Shown piece after piece: positions 46,634-57,889 of a stretch of 64,000 nucleotides of DNA (position 1 is its first letter; every line of letters starts with the position of its first letter). Source of the DNA: Cricetomys ansorgei (lineage: Eukaryota; Chordata; Mammalia; Rodentia; Nesomyidae); the NCBI GenBank assembly GCA_026225945.1, contig JAMJFZ010000320.1, forward strand, positions 11,576,001 through 11,640,000, in the 5' to 3' direction. The notes beneath the pieces are model-generated. The model was not told the origin of the DNA. It made no database searches and saw only the letters and a program-made list of their open reading frames with translations. The translations under genes and the position numbers were made by a program.

Positions 46634-46635
<2 letters not shown>
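46036..46635. other. No firm feature
   Basis: Mixed DNA with a short CT run (46181-46194) and a T-rich run near 46397-46412. The 70-codon plus frame has no recognised domain. Confidence 0.35.

Positions 46636-46675
<40 letters not shown>
46636..46675. repeat. (TG)n microsatellite
   Basis: A pure TG run of about 20 units. Confidence 0.97.
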
Positions 46676-46677
<2 letters not shown>

Positions 46678-47299
46678 AAAATGTAAAGCTAAAGTTTCAG
46701 AGTATTTATGTAATTCATGATATCCTAAACAGTATTGTAGAGATTTATATTTAAGCAAACATAGCAATGGGAATTATAACAAATTGAATACCTTAGAAGG
46801 AAAATTAAAATTAAATTATGTCATGCATGGGGTTTAAGAGTGATCCTAAAAATGTCAAAAGCTTAGACAAAGGAAAACTGTCATCAGAATATACCATATG
46901 AAAATCTATTTTCAATAAAAATAAATAAATTAAAAAAAATTAAGAGCTCAATTTTACAAACCTTCTGTAACTCTTAGGACATTTTTATCTAGAAACAATT
47001 AGATGGATGCAAAGAAATTTAAAAGCAAGTATGAACTAATTTTATGAAGGTTATCCATGCAAAAAAAAATTTTAGAAAGAGCATTTTGTCTGGCCTTACC
47101 TAGGTTCCAACCCCAGAAGTGGGTTCAGCTCTGTGGGTGATGCCAGCTATTTTTTTTAATGGTCTACATACCCTTTTAAAGGATCTTCGCCTCTGAATAA
47201 AAATGAAAAGTGACCCACTTCCTCGCTGTCCTTACATGCTCTCTTCCCCATCTCTACCTTAGGAGGCTACTGTTACTATTTTCGCCAACTCTCTGTACA
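46676..47299. other. AT-rich DNA, nothing recognised
   Basis: Contains small A-rich runs only. Confidence 0.4.
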
Positions 47300-47410
47300 A
47301 CCCAAGTCAGTTAGTTGTTTTAACCTTTGCAAAGGTTAGTTCCTCCTCCGTAAGATGAAAGGTGTGAACTAAAATGATCCATCTCCAAGTTCTGACCCCG
47401 CTTAGCGTCT
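47300..47410 (+). mobile_element. MIR-like SINE
   Basis: CCTCCGTAAGATGAAAGGTG, then GAACTAAAATGATCC, then CCAAGTTCTGACCCC resembles the sense 3' part of MIR-family elements. Confidence 0.5.
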
Positions 47411-49011
47411 TTACAGTCTTCCCATCCTCTTCATCCATAGTTAGCATCTGGAACCTTGATCTCTTAAACAATATGAACGTTATTTTTCATGCTCCTTTAA
47501 ACTGTCACTGATTTCCACCTGTTTCTTTAACACAAGGAGGGCACAATACAGATGTGCAAGCATCCCAGCTAGTGCTTTGCCAAACACCTTTGCAAAAAAA
47601 AAGATGAGTTGAAATCATCTTTTCTGAGTCCCCAAATTGGTTGTGCTTGAGTCGCTTTTAAAGTTGTTAGAATTTAGTGTTCTGAACACAGAACTTTCCA
47701 GGTTGTCACTTTCAGAATTGGAAAGGACATGGTCCAGAGCCATAGCCAACAAATGTCAAAATAAGTAATTTCATCTGTTCTAAAAAATTAGCTTAAATGC
47801 TTTTCTTCTTTTTAAGCCATTTGAAAACTGCAGTGATTACCATGCTGCCTGTTTACAAGGTAATTATAAGGACATAAAATTGACAACAAAATTAGTGTTC
47901 TTGGTTGTTTTCTAAAATCATGTTAGCACTTCCACAGCAGACTAGATAAATCTCTTTCTCATTGCTTATAGTCAATTAAAATATTAATACATATTGAATA
48001 TAATAATGTGATCATATGCAAATATTATCTGCATGAAAAATTTACCATAGATGGAAAATCACCACTAAGGAAATTAGATAAAGGGTGTATTTGGCTTTAT
48101 TAGCTGTTTTTCAGATGTAATCTTTAAAACCAGTGGTAGCAAGAATTTATTTTTAAGCAATCTGTGTCTTTAATAGCTAAGGTTTAACTAAAGGAAATCG
48201 AAGCATATGGCTGTAAATGTGTTGATCTTTGTCAGAATCAAATGTTCTTATAAGGCTTTTTTTGGTAAGGATCTAGTATATATCATTTCAGCCTCATTTT
48301 AACACGTCATACCTATAATTCTTAGAATTCGAATTCCCCCAAACTAGGAATCCAGTGGCTTAAGTGCTAGACACTGGGACATAGGAAATACATTCGTCAG
48401 GGGCAGGGGTGTTTTCACAGAGACTACAAATGAAGCTAAACAAATGAGCATGTCAACAAAGAAAGGGAAGAAAGGAATTACTATTAACCTGGCAATACCT
48501 TGCATGTATGCAGACATGTGTGCAGAGAGACATTTGTAGGTGGCCAAAGCTTAGAGTACAGAGGAGGAAATAGCCTTTCGAGACCACTCAGGGAAACTTA
48601 ATAAGGTTTATGTGTTTGTTGGGGTAAATAATGCCAAGGAATGTAATAATTCATAAACCTGAGTGGTTTAGCACAAGTGAATGTGTTTGTTTACATACCA
48701 GAGTGAGTGCTGGGTAGGGGCCTTTCCACGTTTGGTCCTGGGAACTCACCTTGCTCCTTCCTGTGGCACCACCTGATCTGCGTTTCTGATTAATGCTATA
48801 GATGCTGTTGAGGGGTCAACCCAGCCTTCTACTTCCTATAGAAACTGATGATTTCAGGAGTTCACTGAATAAGAACAGGAGAGAGATTTGAGTCAATAGA
48901 AGGTGAGAAATAGGGGCCAGCAAATGCTAGCAACTCTAAAAACCTTAGAATGTTAAGACAGTACTAATCAATATACAATACTAAACAATAGTTTTTCAAA
49001 TAAATGTTTTA
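47411..49011. other. Unique AT-rich DNA, SINE-free
   Basis: About 1.6 kb without a recognised repeat. The block 47800-48200 is AT-rich and uniform, with TAATTA-like and ATGCAAAT-like motifs (CATATGCAAATATT at 48013). It is a plausible but unproven conserved non-coding segment. Confidence 0.35.
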
Positions 49012-49166
49012 AAAAATGTTTATACTGAGTGTATGTGAGAGAGAGAACTAGCGGGTATTCAAGGGGTCTTGAGAGTCGATTCTCTGATTCTCTCCTTCCA
49101 CTGCGTGGATCCCAAGTCATTAGGCTTGGTAGTGAACACCTCCACCCACTGATCCTTCTTGCCAAT
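49012..49166 (-). mobile_element. B4-type SINE
   Basis: CTCTCCTTCCACTGCGTGG, then GATCCCAAGTCATTAGGC, then CACCCACTGATCC is antisense B4, the same family as at 41513. Confidence 0.65.
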
Positions 49167-51194
49167 AGTAAACAGTAGTTATAATAAACAAAAATAAGAA
49201 GAAGAAGTTGTAGATGGGAGGAGACATATCTGACGGTTTATTTCTTATGTGCCTTTGATTGTACTGGCCATAAACAAACTGAGCTTATTATTTTTGATGA
49301 GGAAAGATGTTGGGATCCAGGTTACCCAGACTATGGAAGCTTCAGCTTGACAAGGTTCCTGGGCATCCGCTGTCAGGGAATTGGAATCCCTTAACTGCCT
49401 TGCCCATTTCTTATCTTTACTGTACGGTGACATATGTTTCTCATCAATAATAAGGTCTGCATAGCCTAATAGTAATATCCAAATTAATCCCTGAACTGGC
49501 CACTATGGGCTGGAATGAAACACAGCCATGCTATTCAGAAGTACATTGTAATCACCTCCGGACTTCCAAGTCCTGGAATGTGAGAGCGCCCCAGGTTTAT
49601 TGCAAGTGCATCATAAAGCTATTTCCAGGAGTAAATGTTAATCTTCCCAGGAAGAGATAAGCCTTAATAGATAGAAGCCAGAGAGCTTAGAAAGTTAGTG
49701 CACCTGGAAAAACAAGCAGACAGTTAGCCTTTCACTAATGAAGAATATAGCAAGCCTGCACCAACTTAAAAGTAAACATTCCCAGGACTTAAAGAGAGAA
49801 ATAGCCTTCAACCTAGCCAGGCCACCAGATAAGACTAGATGTTTAGAGCTTTGACCCAGAAGAATAAATACATACCAAGAAACTAAAAAACCATAAAATC
49901 CTCCCTTGGCCCTTCTTGGCACCCTGAACTATCTGTGCAAGGCAAATGGCAATATAATTCCATCAGCAGTGACATCCCTACCATCCACTAATTAATCATT
50001 GTATCATTTACTCTTTGGTGATAACTGAGAAACTTGAAGCCTGCAGCTGTAAAGAGGAAAGACACCGTTTGCATTGGTTCCTGTTTGAGATATGCCTGAC
50101 ACCTGCATCCCTCAGAGAAGCATTCCTACAGTTTGCTACTTGAGCCACAGAAAAGTCTTGGACAAAGGACAACGGACATAGAGACAGAGACAGACAGACA
50201 GGAGAGACGAGAGGAATGAACTAACTGAGGAGAGTAGATTGCAAGGCCTAGAGAATTGGATTGCTAGCTTAGAGAAACTTTGTTTTATTCCCTTAATGTG
50301 CACATTGTTATTTTCTTTGATTTCATTCTTTGTTTTTCTTTATCTTTCTTTATTTTACTATTAAAGAGGCCCTCTTGCGTGTCATAATCACCATAAGGCG
50401 TATTCTATGTGTCTTATTAAAGAGCATTAAGCTTGCCAACTAAGGGTCCCATAGAAGAGTGAGGTACTGCATTCACTTGTCATAGTTTACGTTGTTTATT
50501 CTCCTCCGTGGAAGTTAGGGAACCCATCGAGGGAACTAGAGCTGGACTCAGACCCCCTCAGGAAGAATTAGAGAAGAAAAGCTTGCAGGTGTTGAGAAGA
50601 GAATGGCAATTAAGTGAAGTCACTAAGGAGAGAAGGGCAGTGAGACCTAGAAGACAGATGAAGGGAATAGCCTTACACTGGAGGCCCTTTGATTGGTCGG
50701 CTGATCTGTGAAACACTCAGATGATAAGGAAAAGTGACATCAAGGCTTCCAGCCAAATGTCAAGCACAGTATCTGAGGTGGTAGTCTGTGTCTATAAACA
50801 CGGACTTCCAATCATCGAGAAATAAGCCACCTAGTCCAAAACTGTCATGAACCATGAAATACTGAGTCTGTTTTCAAGGAAACTGCCTTTCCCCCCACAG
50901 GATGTGATTCCTGCTTCTCTTTAATGTGTTTGAATAGTCAGGTGTTCTGTTAACAACCTTAGAAGATACAGATGTAAGTTAATATGTCTGTAATTATTAG
51001 TTTGAAATATATAATAATCCAAATCTTTGGAAGGTTTGAAAAGATATGTTAGATATTGGTTGAGTAATTTGGGGTATTATTTCTCCTGTAAGTAGATGGA
51101 AAATAATTATAATTTTCTTTTGACAAAAAAGGGGCACCTTGATTTTTTTTTGTATTTGATTTAAAATATGTTTAAAAAAAACAAATAGGAACAT
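49167..51194. other. Mostly unrecognised; possible LTR at about 50040-50460
   Basis: The part 50040-50460 has features of a rodent LTR: a GACAGAGACAGACAGACAGG purine stretch, a T-rich block, ATTAAAGAGGCC near 50360 and TTATTAAAGAGCATTAAGC near 50416. No terminal repeats or target duplication could be shown. The rest is unassigned. Confidence 0.3.
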
Positions 51195-51500
51195 GCTCTT
51201 TCCTTTTAAATATTTTATTAAGTCTTGGAGAATTTCACCCTCCCAGATCCACTCCCACTTCCTACTCAGCCCCCAGTGTTGTATCCACTTTTTAAAAAAT
51301 TTAGTATTTTATCCGCTCCAATTTGTGCTGCCCATATATTCCTGGGTGTGGCACTGAAACATGGCCAAACAGCTAGGAGCTACATTCTTAAAGAAAATTG
51401 ACTCTCCCTTCCCCGAGGAGGTGTCAACTGTCCGAGTATCCTCAATTAGCAGTGGGGATCCTGAACCTCTTTCCACTAGTCAGAGTCTACTTAATTCAAG
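51195..51500 (-). mobile_element. Rodent L1 (Lx-type) 3'-UTR fragment
   Basis: GCTCCAATTTGTGCTGCCCA at 51315, then ATATTCCTGGGTGTGGC, then AAGAAAATTGACTCTCCCTT is the antisense of the same L1 3'-UTR family as at 4880 and 61640. Confidence 0.75.
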
Positions 51501-51879
51501 CATTTTGTCCATGTTCCATTTATTTAAAAGTAGCTTTAGTAAAATTATGAAGGTGTTTGTCTACTCATCAAGACAAAATACTAACTCAATATAAAGAAAT
51601 AAAGCATAGGATTCATATGCGTTATTTTAATAACAGCAAATTATTTTGTTACTTGAACTCTTTCTACTTCTCTCCTTGCAGAAAATCCACAACACACAAA
51701 GCTGGTTTTATTTTCTGGAGTGATCATGTAGACTATTGTACCCTGATAAGTGTAGAAAAGCTTACCCACACTGACCCCAGGTAGAACGCTCCAGTTCTAA
51801 CACTGCATCTATACTGGCTGTTTTAGAATCGTAGACTCAGTGTAAAGGGGAATGTTTTGAAAGTCCCATATTCCTCTCC
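51501..51879. other. No recognised feature
   Basis: AT-rich DNA between L1 and L2 fragments. Confidence 0.4.
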
Positions 51880-52390
51880 TGGAAGCATCCACACCTTTAT
51901 TCGTTCATCTAGTGTTGAGTTTCTTTCTACCTTAGCTTCATCCCAAGCCAACCTCTACCTTCCATGAGCCAGCTACACTGCTTCCTCTCTGTTCTCTGGC
52001 CTCCTTTCCCCTTGAGTCTGTCTCACATCCTGTTCATTTCACAGATCTGAAAGTCTTTCCTAGACTCTGTCCTGCAGAAAGGCTGACATATGTCTTACGG
52101 GATTGTCTCTGTGACTGAGGCTGCTTACCTAAAAGAGGTGTTTGTGCCTGTCCTTCAAAATTGGATTAAATTTCCCATTTAATTGTTCTCTGTTTCCATG
52201 TAGCTTTCATGTTGTGTTAATTGATGCATAATCTTTTACCTAACCACTCTTTGTCACTACACACTACTCTCCATGAGACAGGAAAAATGCATATGATAGA
52301 CCATAATATTCCCAGGTCCATAGAAGAATCTCTGTCACATAGTAGATAATCAGTACGGAGTTTTGGATTAATGAATGAATAATGATATTT
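51880..52390 (+). mobile_element. LINE L2 3' fragment
   Basis: CATGAGCCAGCTACACTGCT, then TCTGTCACATAGTAGATAAT, then TTTGGATTAATGAATGAAT follows the sense 3' end of L2 (CACATAGTAGG, then a TGAATGAATG end). Confidence 0.6.
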
Positions 52391-53090
52391 AGTATCTGAT
52401 CATGGAAATTCAGACTCATTCAGAAAGAATCCTGGTTCCTTAGTAGCTCACCTTCTTTTAGGGAAAGTTATGCAGGAAAGTGGTTGTGAAATGTGATAGT
52501 GGTTGGAAGGGTAAATATTAGAACAGAATACATGAGTTGAGATCTTATTTCCTGCTCTATTAATTTTACTATTTGTACAGATAAAGGATACTGAAAAAAT
52601 TGAGAAGTCCTTCTGGTAAAGTGAAAGAACCTTAGTGGGGCCCATCAAAGCATTAGAAAGCAAGGTTCTAATCACTTTTCCTGATCATGGAGCTGGCATT
52701 CATTCTCACCACTGTAGGTAGCCATGGCACAGGAAACAGAAACCAGAGTGTACTGTTCTACAAACCGAATTTTCTGATTCTTTGTGTGTGTTTGTGTGTT
52801 TGTGTGTGTGTGTGTAGCTCAAGATGTTGTGTTTGGGATCTATGGAGAAGGTTGTGTTTCACCTAGGAGTGGTAGAAAAAGAATGCCAAATCACTAGGAT
52901 GTTTTGGTTAGAGATTCTTACCACAGCCCAGGAACCCCTGCTGTGGAAGCCAGAGTTTGGAGTCAAAAAGCCACTGAATTAAATTGACCAATTATTTTTC
53001 CTGAAAACCAGGAAATCTGGAAAGTGTTTCCTCAGGGTCAGCACATAGAAGCTGTCTTCCAGAACTAGCAGAGGTTGTATCTCATGCTGA
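52391..53090. other. No firm feature
   Basis: Unique DNA with a small imperfect TG run at 52782-52816. The upstream limit of the LTR element that follows is not known and may lie in this stretch. Confidence 0.35.
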
Positions 53091-53671
53091 TAGCTGAACT
53101 TGGTACTGTAAGAGTCACCCAGGTGGTGCTGGTTTTGAAGGGATGAAGGGGTTATGGAGAGCAGCTGAGGCTTGACACTGTGAGAGGCCAGGAGAGGGTA
53201 TTGGTGAAGGTGAAGCCTCAGTGGTAGTTGAAGGCCCAGGTTGAAGGGGTCATGCAGAGAAGTTGAGGCTTGGCACCATGAAAAGAGCCCAGGAGAGGCT
53301 ATTGGTGAAAGTGAAGCCCAATTGCAGCAAGGGATCCCAGCAATTTTGGAGATGCCAGTGCCATGGGGAAACCACAAAGCACAGCATCAGCAGTGGAAGG
53401 GAGCCAGTCAGAACCTGGAGGACAGGTATGATGCTGCAGAGGGCAGCACCCTTTGGAGGAGCCCAGAAGATCATGAGTGAATTCCAGATATTTGGATATT
53501 GATAATGTTTTTCTGTTGTACAAAGACATTGTGGAAAGCTTATTAGATGTTTTGGTTTCATTTGGACTTGTCCTTGTGGTTGTTCTTCTCGTAAATGGCT
53601 TTGCTTGTGTAGTGTTCAATTATGTTGTAGGATAAAGCAATTTTTTATTGTCTTATACAGAAAGGAGAAAA
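53091..53671 (+). mobile_element. Internal remnant of an LTR retroelement
   Basis: This segment directly precedes an LTR. It ends in a purine-rich run (53658-53671) at the place of a polypurine tract. It holds an imperfect tandem repeat of about 98-101 bases (units from 53141 and 53239; TGAAGGGG, then TGAGGCTTG, then TATTGGTGAA). No gag, pol or env domain is recognisable. Frames on both strands (up to 132 codons) are explained by the tandem repeat and GC-richer composition. Confidence 0.6.
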
Positions 53672-53992
53672 TGTTATAGAATTTTTTTTATTTATGTTTA
53701 AAATGGTTGTTTTGTGCATTGTTGGGGAAAAGGGTTCCTAGGCCTTGGCATTTGTATTGTCTGCAGGTGTTGGCTTTATGTAAAAGATGTGTGATTGCTC
53801 ATGATCTGTGTGTGTATCAGTGACACACCTGAGGAGCTTCTGGTTAATAAAAACCCCTGAGATGAGAGGTTCAGTGGAACTGTCCAGTGTGGCACTTGTC
53901 ATGATAGTGGTTCCCTCTGCTGAGGACTGGTGGGGTTTACACCTATGAGAATGCCTCCTTGTCGTCTTTGCTGAGCCCATAGTAGGTGTTCA
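53672..53992 (+). mobile_element. 3' LTR of the same element
   Basis: It begins TGTTATAG straight after the purine run. It has CCTAGGCCTTGGCATTTG, a polyadenylation signal AATAAA at 53846-53851 and GGTTCCCTCTGCTGAGGACT. The last two blocks and their spacing match the LTRs at 8212-8844. The 3' end, at about 53992, is less certain. The matching 5' LTR is not seen upstream. Confidence 0.7.
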
Positions 53993-54029
53993 ACTACAAT
54001 TATTAATAAAAGAACATAATATACCATAA

Positions 54030-54115
54030 TCTAACTAAGGCTCAGTTTCCTCATCTGTGAAACGAGGGCAATTACATGCCCTGCCTATGGTAGATACAGA
54101 ACGTTGGCTACTCAT
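54030..54115 (+). mobile_element. MIR SINE
   Basis: CTAAGGCTCAGTTTCCTCAT, then CTGTGAAACGAGGGC is the well-known sense MIR core end. Confidence 0.75.
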
Positions 54116-54664
54116 ATCTATTCCATTTCTGTTATTTCTCACCTTCCTACAAGAGAGTCTCAAATGTTAAGCAACTTCATTTCTAATGTCCTTGAGGCTA
54201 AGGCTTCACTTGAAACTTGGTTCTACACAGCAAATTTTGAGACCAAAAGCCATAGGGGAAGGCAGTTAGCTACAGGCAACAACCATGCTGGAAGAGATGC
54301 CTGGTTCCGGGGGATGGTTTAAATGAAATGGCTTAAATCCAGGTGCGAGTGTGCACCCTTAGAGGATGAAAACAATAGGTAGTTCTTCCAGAATGCCAGG
54401 TAGCAAGTGTAGGTATTGCTTCCATTAATTTTAATTCCAGATATCTCGTGTCTGGTTGGGATACACCAGTTTGGTTTGCTACCTTTCCCAAGATTCTTTG
54501 AGCTATTTGATATCCTGATAATTTATTTCTTTTTTCAGTAGTTAATGGAGATCCTGTCACTTTGCAACAGTTAGATTGTAGAGATTAGATTTTGAATAAA
54601 GTATTGAAAGACTTGCTCTAGAGGGAGGGTCTGTCTTTGAGATCTAAACACAAAGTCTGTGACA
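54116..54664. other. No recognised feature
   Basis: Unique DNA with short frames only. Confidence 0.4.
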
Positions 54665-54838
54665 ACAGTGGTGGTCCAGGGCCATAATCCTAGCACTCAG
54701 GAGGCTGAGGCAGGAGAATGGGAGCTTTAGGCTTTGACTGGGAAATGAGACCTTGTCTGGAAAGAAGGAAGGGATGAACCAAATGGGGAATGGAAAAAAG
54801 GGGAGGGAGGGAAGAAAAATGGGGAAAGAAAGGAGACC
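54665..54838 (+). mobile_element. Old B1-like SINE with purine-rich tail
   Basis: CATAATCCTAGCACTCAGG, then AGGCTGAGGCAGGAGAATGG, then GAGACCTTGTCTGG, followed by a G/A-rich stretch (54760-54838). Confidence 0.75.
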
Positions 54839-54964
54839 ACAGCAAACAGAGATGAACAGTCATTGACATACTTGGCAAACAGCCTAATGCTACTTTCTCC
54901 AATTTCGTATCAATGTCCTTTCTCCAAATTCTTTAAGGAATACGTTTGTTAACTGATTGGCTGA

Positions 54965-55006
<42 letters not shown>

Positions 55007-55229
55007 ACATACACACATAGCCTCTGATAAAGACCATAACAAATGTTCAATTCAGTTGCAATTAAAAAAAATAATGTGTTGAAATAAAATGTAGAATACA
55101 CTACAAATTATATTACCAGGAATTTTTCTTCTTTGTGTTTATCTTATTATTTCTTGAAAATTAACACATATTATTTAAATCTTAAAAAGACAAGTTGTTT
55201 AGCTTCTGAGACCTCTACATTTGTGTAAT
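54839..55229. repeat. AT-rich DNA with (CA)n at 54966-55019
   Basis: A CA run of about 18 pure units followed by CACATA variants. Otherwise no feature. Confidence 0.9.
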
Positions 55230-55400
55230 GCATTTTATTGTTATTTCTCAAGTGCTTTAAGTTCATGGCAGTTTTGCAGAGCATTATACAACACACAAGC
55301 TGAAGGCAAGATGAGCTAGTAACTAGCAGATCTGGGACTAGAATAAAGCTCCTTTGACTCTCAATCTTTGTGTTCTTGCTTCACCATCATTAGGCAATGA
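55230..55400 (-). mobile_element. MIR SINE
   Basis: CAAGTGCTTTAAGTTCATGG, AGCTAGTAACTAGCAGATCT and GGGACTAGAATAAAGC follow antisense MIR. Confidence 0.65.
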
Positions 55401-56069
55401 TTCATGGAGAACAGCTCTCTAAAAAAAAAAAATGAAATATAGTTTTATTTTTTAGAACCAAATGAAAAGTATTGAACTTGGGCCCAGCTTACACTATTGA
55501 CTAGGTTTTCAATTTAGGGAAAGCTGATAAATCTTTTTTTCAGTTTAGTTTCTGACTCTAAAATGAAGGTACAAGATGACCCCAACATACATAATACATA
55601 GCAATGAGAGATAAAAAGCAAGACTAAACAATAAAAGATATGGCCAAGCTTTACAAACAGGTTAACATTTCAATGTACCTAAAACAGAAATCAAGCCAAA
55701 TACAGGACTGGGCCTAAGGACTCAGAGATTGATCCAGACTCATCTTCTGGGTAGCAGCAGAAATAAAGACATTCTGTGAAGTGGGAACCAGATCCAGGTT
55801 AACTGTCAGGATCCAGGGTCAGAGGGAAAGCAAGGTTCTGAAAGCAAAAGTTCTAAAGTATGCAAAGAGTCTCAGACTAAGAAGCAGAACTGACACAACC
55901 AGCCCTCATAAGCTGATCCTTCCAGATGAAATTGATTTTATGGAGCAGTTGGACAGATTTGTTTTAATCTTGAAGAGCTACCCCAAGAAATAACAAAGAC
56001 ACTTTCAAAACCAGGAAGAAATAGAACTACAACAGCAAAGAGGAAAAACAATTAAAATTCTCAGAAGTT

Positions 56070-56072
<3 letters not shown>
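55401..56072. other. No recognised feature
   Basis: A-rich DNA. The 70-codon Lys/Arg-rich frame at 55781-55993 has no recognised domain. Confidence 0.35.

Positions 56073-56113
<41 letters not shown>
56073..56113. repeat. (GT)n microsatellite
   Basis: A pure GT run of about 20 units. Confidence 0.97.
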
Positions 56114-56114
<1 letters not shown>

Positions 56115-56173
56115 TTGCTAAACAAGTCTAACAATATTGACTCACAAGCAACAAAATTGCAAAACCATCATGA

Positions 56174-56353
56174 GCCAGGCGGTGGTAGTGCACAACTTTA
56201 ATCCCAGCACTTGAGAGGTAGAGGCAGGCAGATCTCTGTGAGTTGGAGGCCAGTCTGGTCTACAGAGCGAGGGTCTACAGAGTGAGTTCCAGGACAGCCA
56301 GAGTTACAACAAAGAAAACCCTGTCTTGAAAAACAAAACAAACAAAAAAACAA
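56174..56353 (+). mobile_element. B1 SINE with internal 15-bp duplication
   Basis: GCCAGGCGGTGGTAGTGCAC starts the element. CCAGAGTTACAACAAAG and an A-rich tail close it. GGTCTACAGAGCGAG (56257-56271) is repeated as GGTCTACAGAGTGAG (56272-56286), so the copy is longer than a normal B1. Confidence 0.9.
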
Positions 56354-56866
56354 CATTGTGAGAACTGAGTAAAATTGTATGAAAACATTCCCTACTTGGG
56401 GAATGGAGTCTGTGAGACAGCTTTATAATCAAGCTGTCTAGGTTATGGAACTGAGAGATAGTTAACTGTAAGAGAAGGATGATCTGTCACAAAAGATAAT
56501 ATTATATTGGTAAACTCTATTTCATCTCTGAGTCACATGAATGACTGCGGTTCTGGGGCAGTTTACATCGGTCTACACACAAAGGGAGAAAGGGTTGTGC
56601 TTTATAATGCCCATAAAATAAGCCCACTCTTGTTTCTTATACACATAGGAAAACAGATAAAGGTACTTCATGAATCAACAGTATTATTATCTTTAACACA
56701 ACAATAAAGTCCATCTGAAAAGAAAGCTATCAGATATTGAGAGTTTACGTTTTTGCTAAGGTAAGATATGTTGGTAGTACATATTTAAATGGAAATGAAA
56801 AATCTGAATTTGTTCATCATATATTTTTATGCAAATGTATACATATATACCTCAAGGGCATGTTCT
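56354..56866. other. No recognised feature
   Basis: AT-rich DNA. An octamer-type ATGCAAAT lies at 56829-56836, just left of a perfect hairpin. Confidence 0.4.
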
Positions 56867-56913
56867 GTGTGCAAATCGCCACCACCGCTCAAAGGTGGTG
56901 GCGATTTGCACAC
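56867..56913. other. Perfect inverted repeat, 20-bp arms and 7-base loop
   Basis: Left arm GTGTGCAAATCGCCACCACC at 56867-56886, loop GCTCAAA at 56887-56893, right arm GGTGGTGGCGATTTGCACAC at 56894-56913. All 20 pairs match, including a CpG in each arm. It matches no SINE, LTR or transposon terminus that I know. It could extrude as a DNA hairpin or, if transcribed, form a short RNA stem. It could also be an assembly or library artefact. Confidence 0.95.
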
Positions 56914-57889
56914 TATTGATTAATCATGATTTTCATACAAGTGCGGTGTGGGCAGCTTCTATTCCAGCTAAGTATCTTTACAAAAATAAAAAGCTCAGAT
57001 AACAATAGGTTTTTCTAAATGTTAAGATTGCAGCGTGACGGTGTCCAGTCACTCCCTAGGCCTGTGGGATCTTGAATTAGAAGGGACCGAGTCATCCAGC
57101 AACAGAAGGCAAATGGTCACGTGGTGCCAGTTGATGTACAGGAAACACATGTACAGTGCCACTTCCTATCTTTTTCAAGTACATTTTTTTTCTTTCAGAG
57201 GAGAAAATAGCCACTTAGAATTCTGTATTTTGGAAGTCAAGCCAAGCACGATGCTTGACCCAGAATTATAAATAATCTGTAATGTGTAACTGAAACACTT
57301 GGAAGAGCTTGCTAAAGAAATTCTGGAAATGGCACCTGCAATAGAGCTCCACAGCTTCAAGACACATAAAAGCTAGTCTGACATCAGTTGAGTTGGATGG
57401 GACTGCATGGTACCCATCCACACTGCGGCAAAGAAACTGGGAACTGGAAATAGAGCTTCAATATTCCTATGCCACCAAGGACTCTATCATTCTAGTGAGC
57501 GAGGGCAACTCATGGGAGTGGAAAGGGGCTGAGTGAGGCAAGGGAGGTTAATGAAGACAATAATGATAGCATGCTTCCTTAGACAAATCATCAAGGTTGG
57601 AAAGCAACCAAAACAGGGGACTGGAGGCCATTTCTATCCCAAGACTCCTATTTCGGATTTGGGTGTCTACCTAGAATTGAGGTACAGAACTGCAGTTAGG
57701 GCAGCAGGCACAGCTTCTTGTGGTGACCCACCGAACCTTAGGAGTGTCTCGCCCAGTGATTAGTGCAGGAGTGCAGCTATATTAGGATGTGGAAATAGAG
57801 GTTTATAAAGCTCTGATCTAAAATTGCGCTACCCTAAAATGAGTAATGAAACTGTGCTTGTAATTATGCACCTGCTTCTTGAATCTAGC
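56914..57889. other. No recognised feature
   Basis: Unique DNA. Short plus-strand frames at 57035-57271 and 57533-57763 show no recognisable domain. Confidence 0.4.

Noticed and set aside
53241..53619. Overlapping frames of 79-132 codons on both strands
   Set aside because: Openness in several frames at once fits composition and the tandem repeat of an LTR element, not a coding gene. No retroviral domain is visible.
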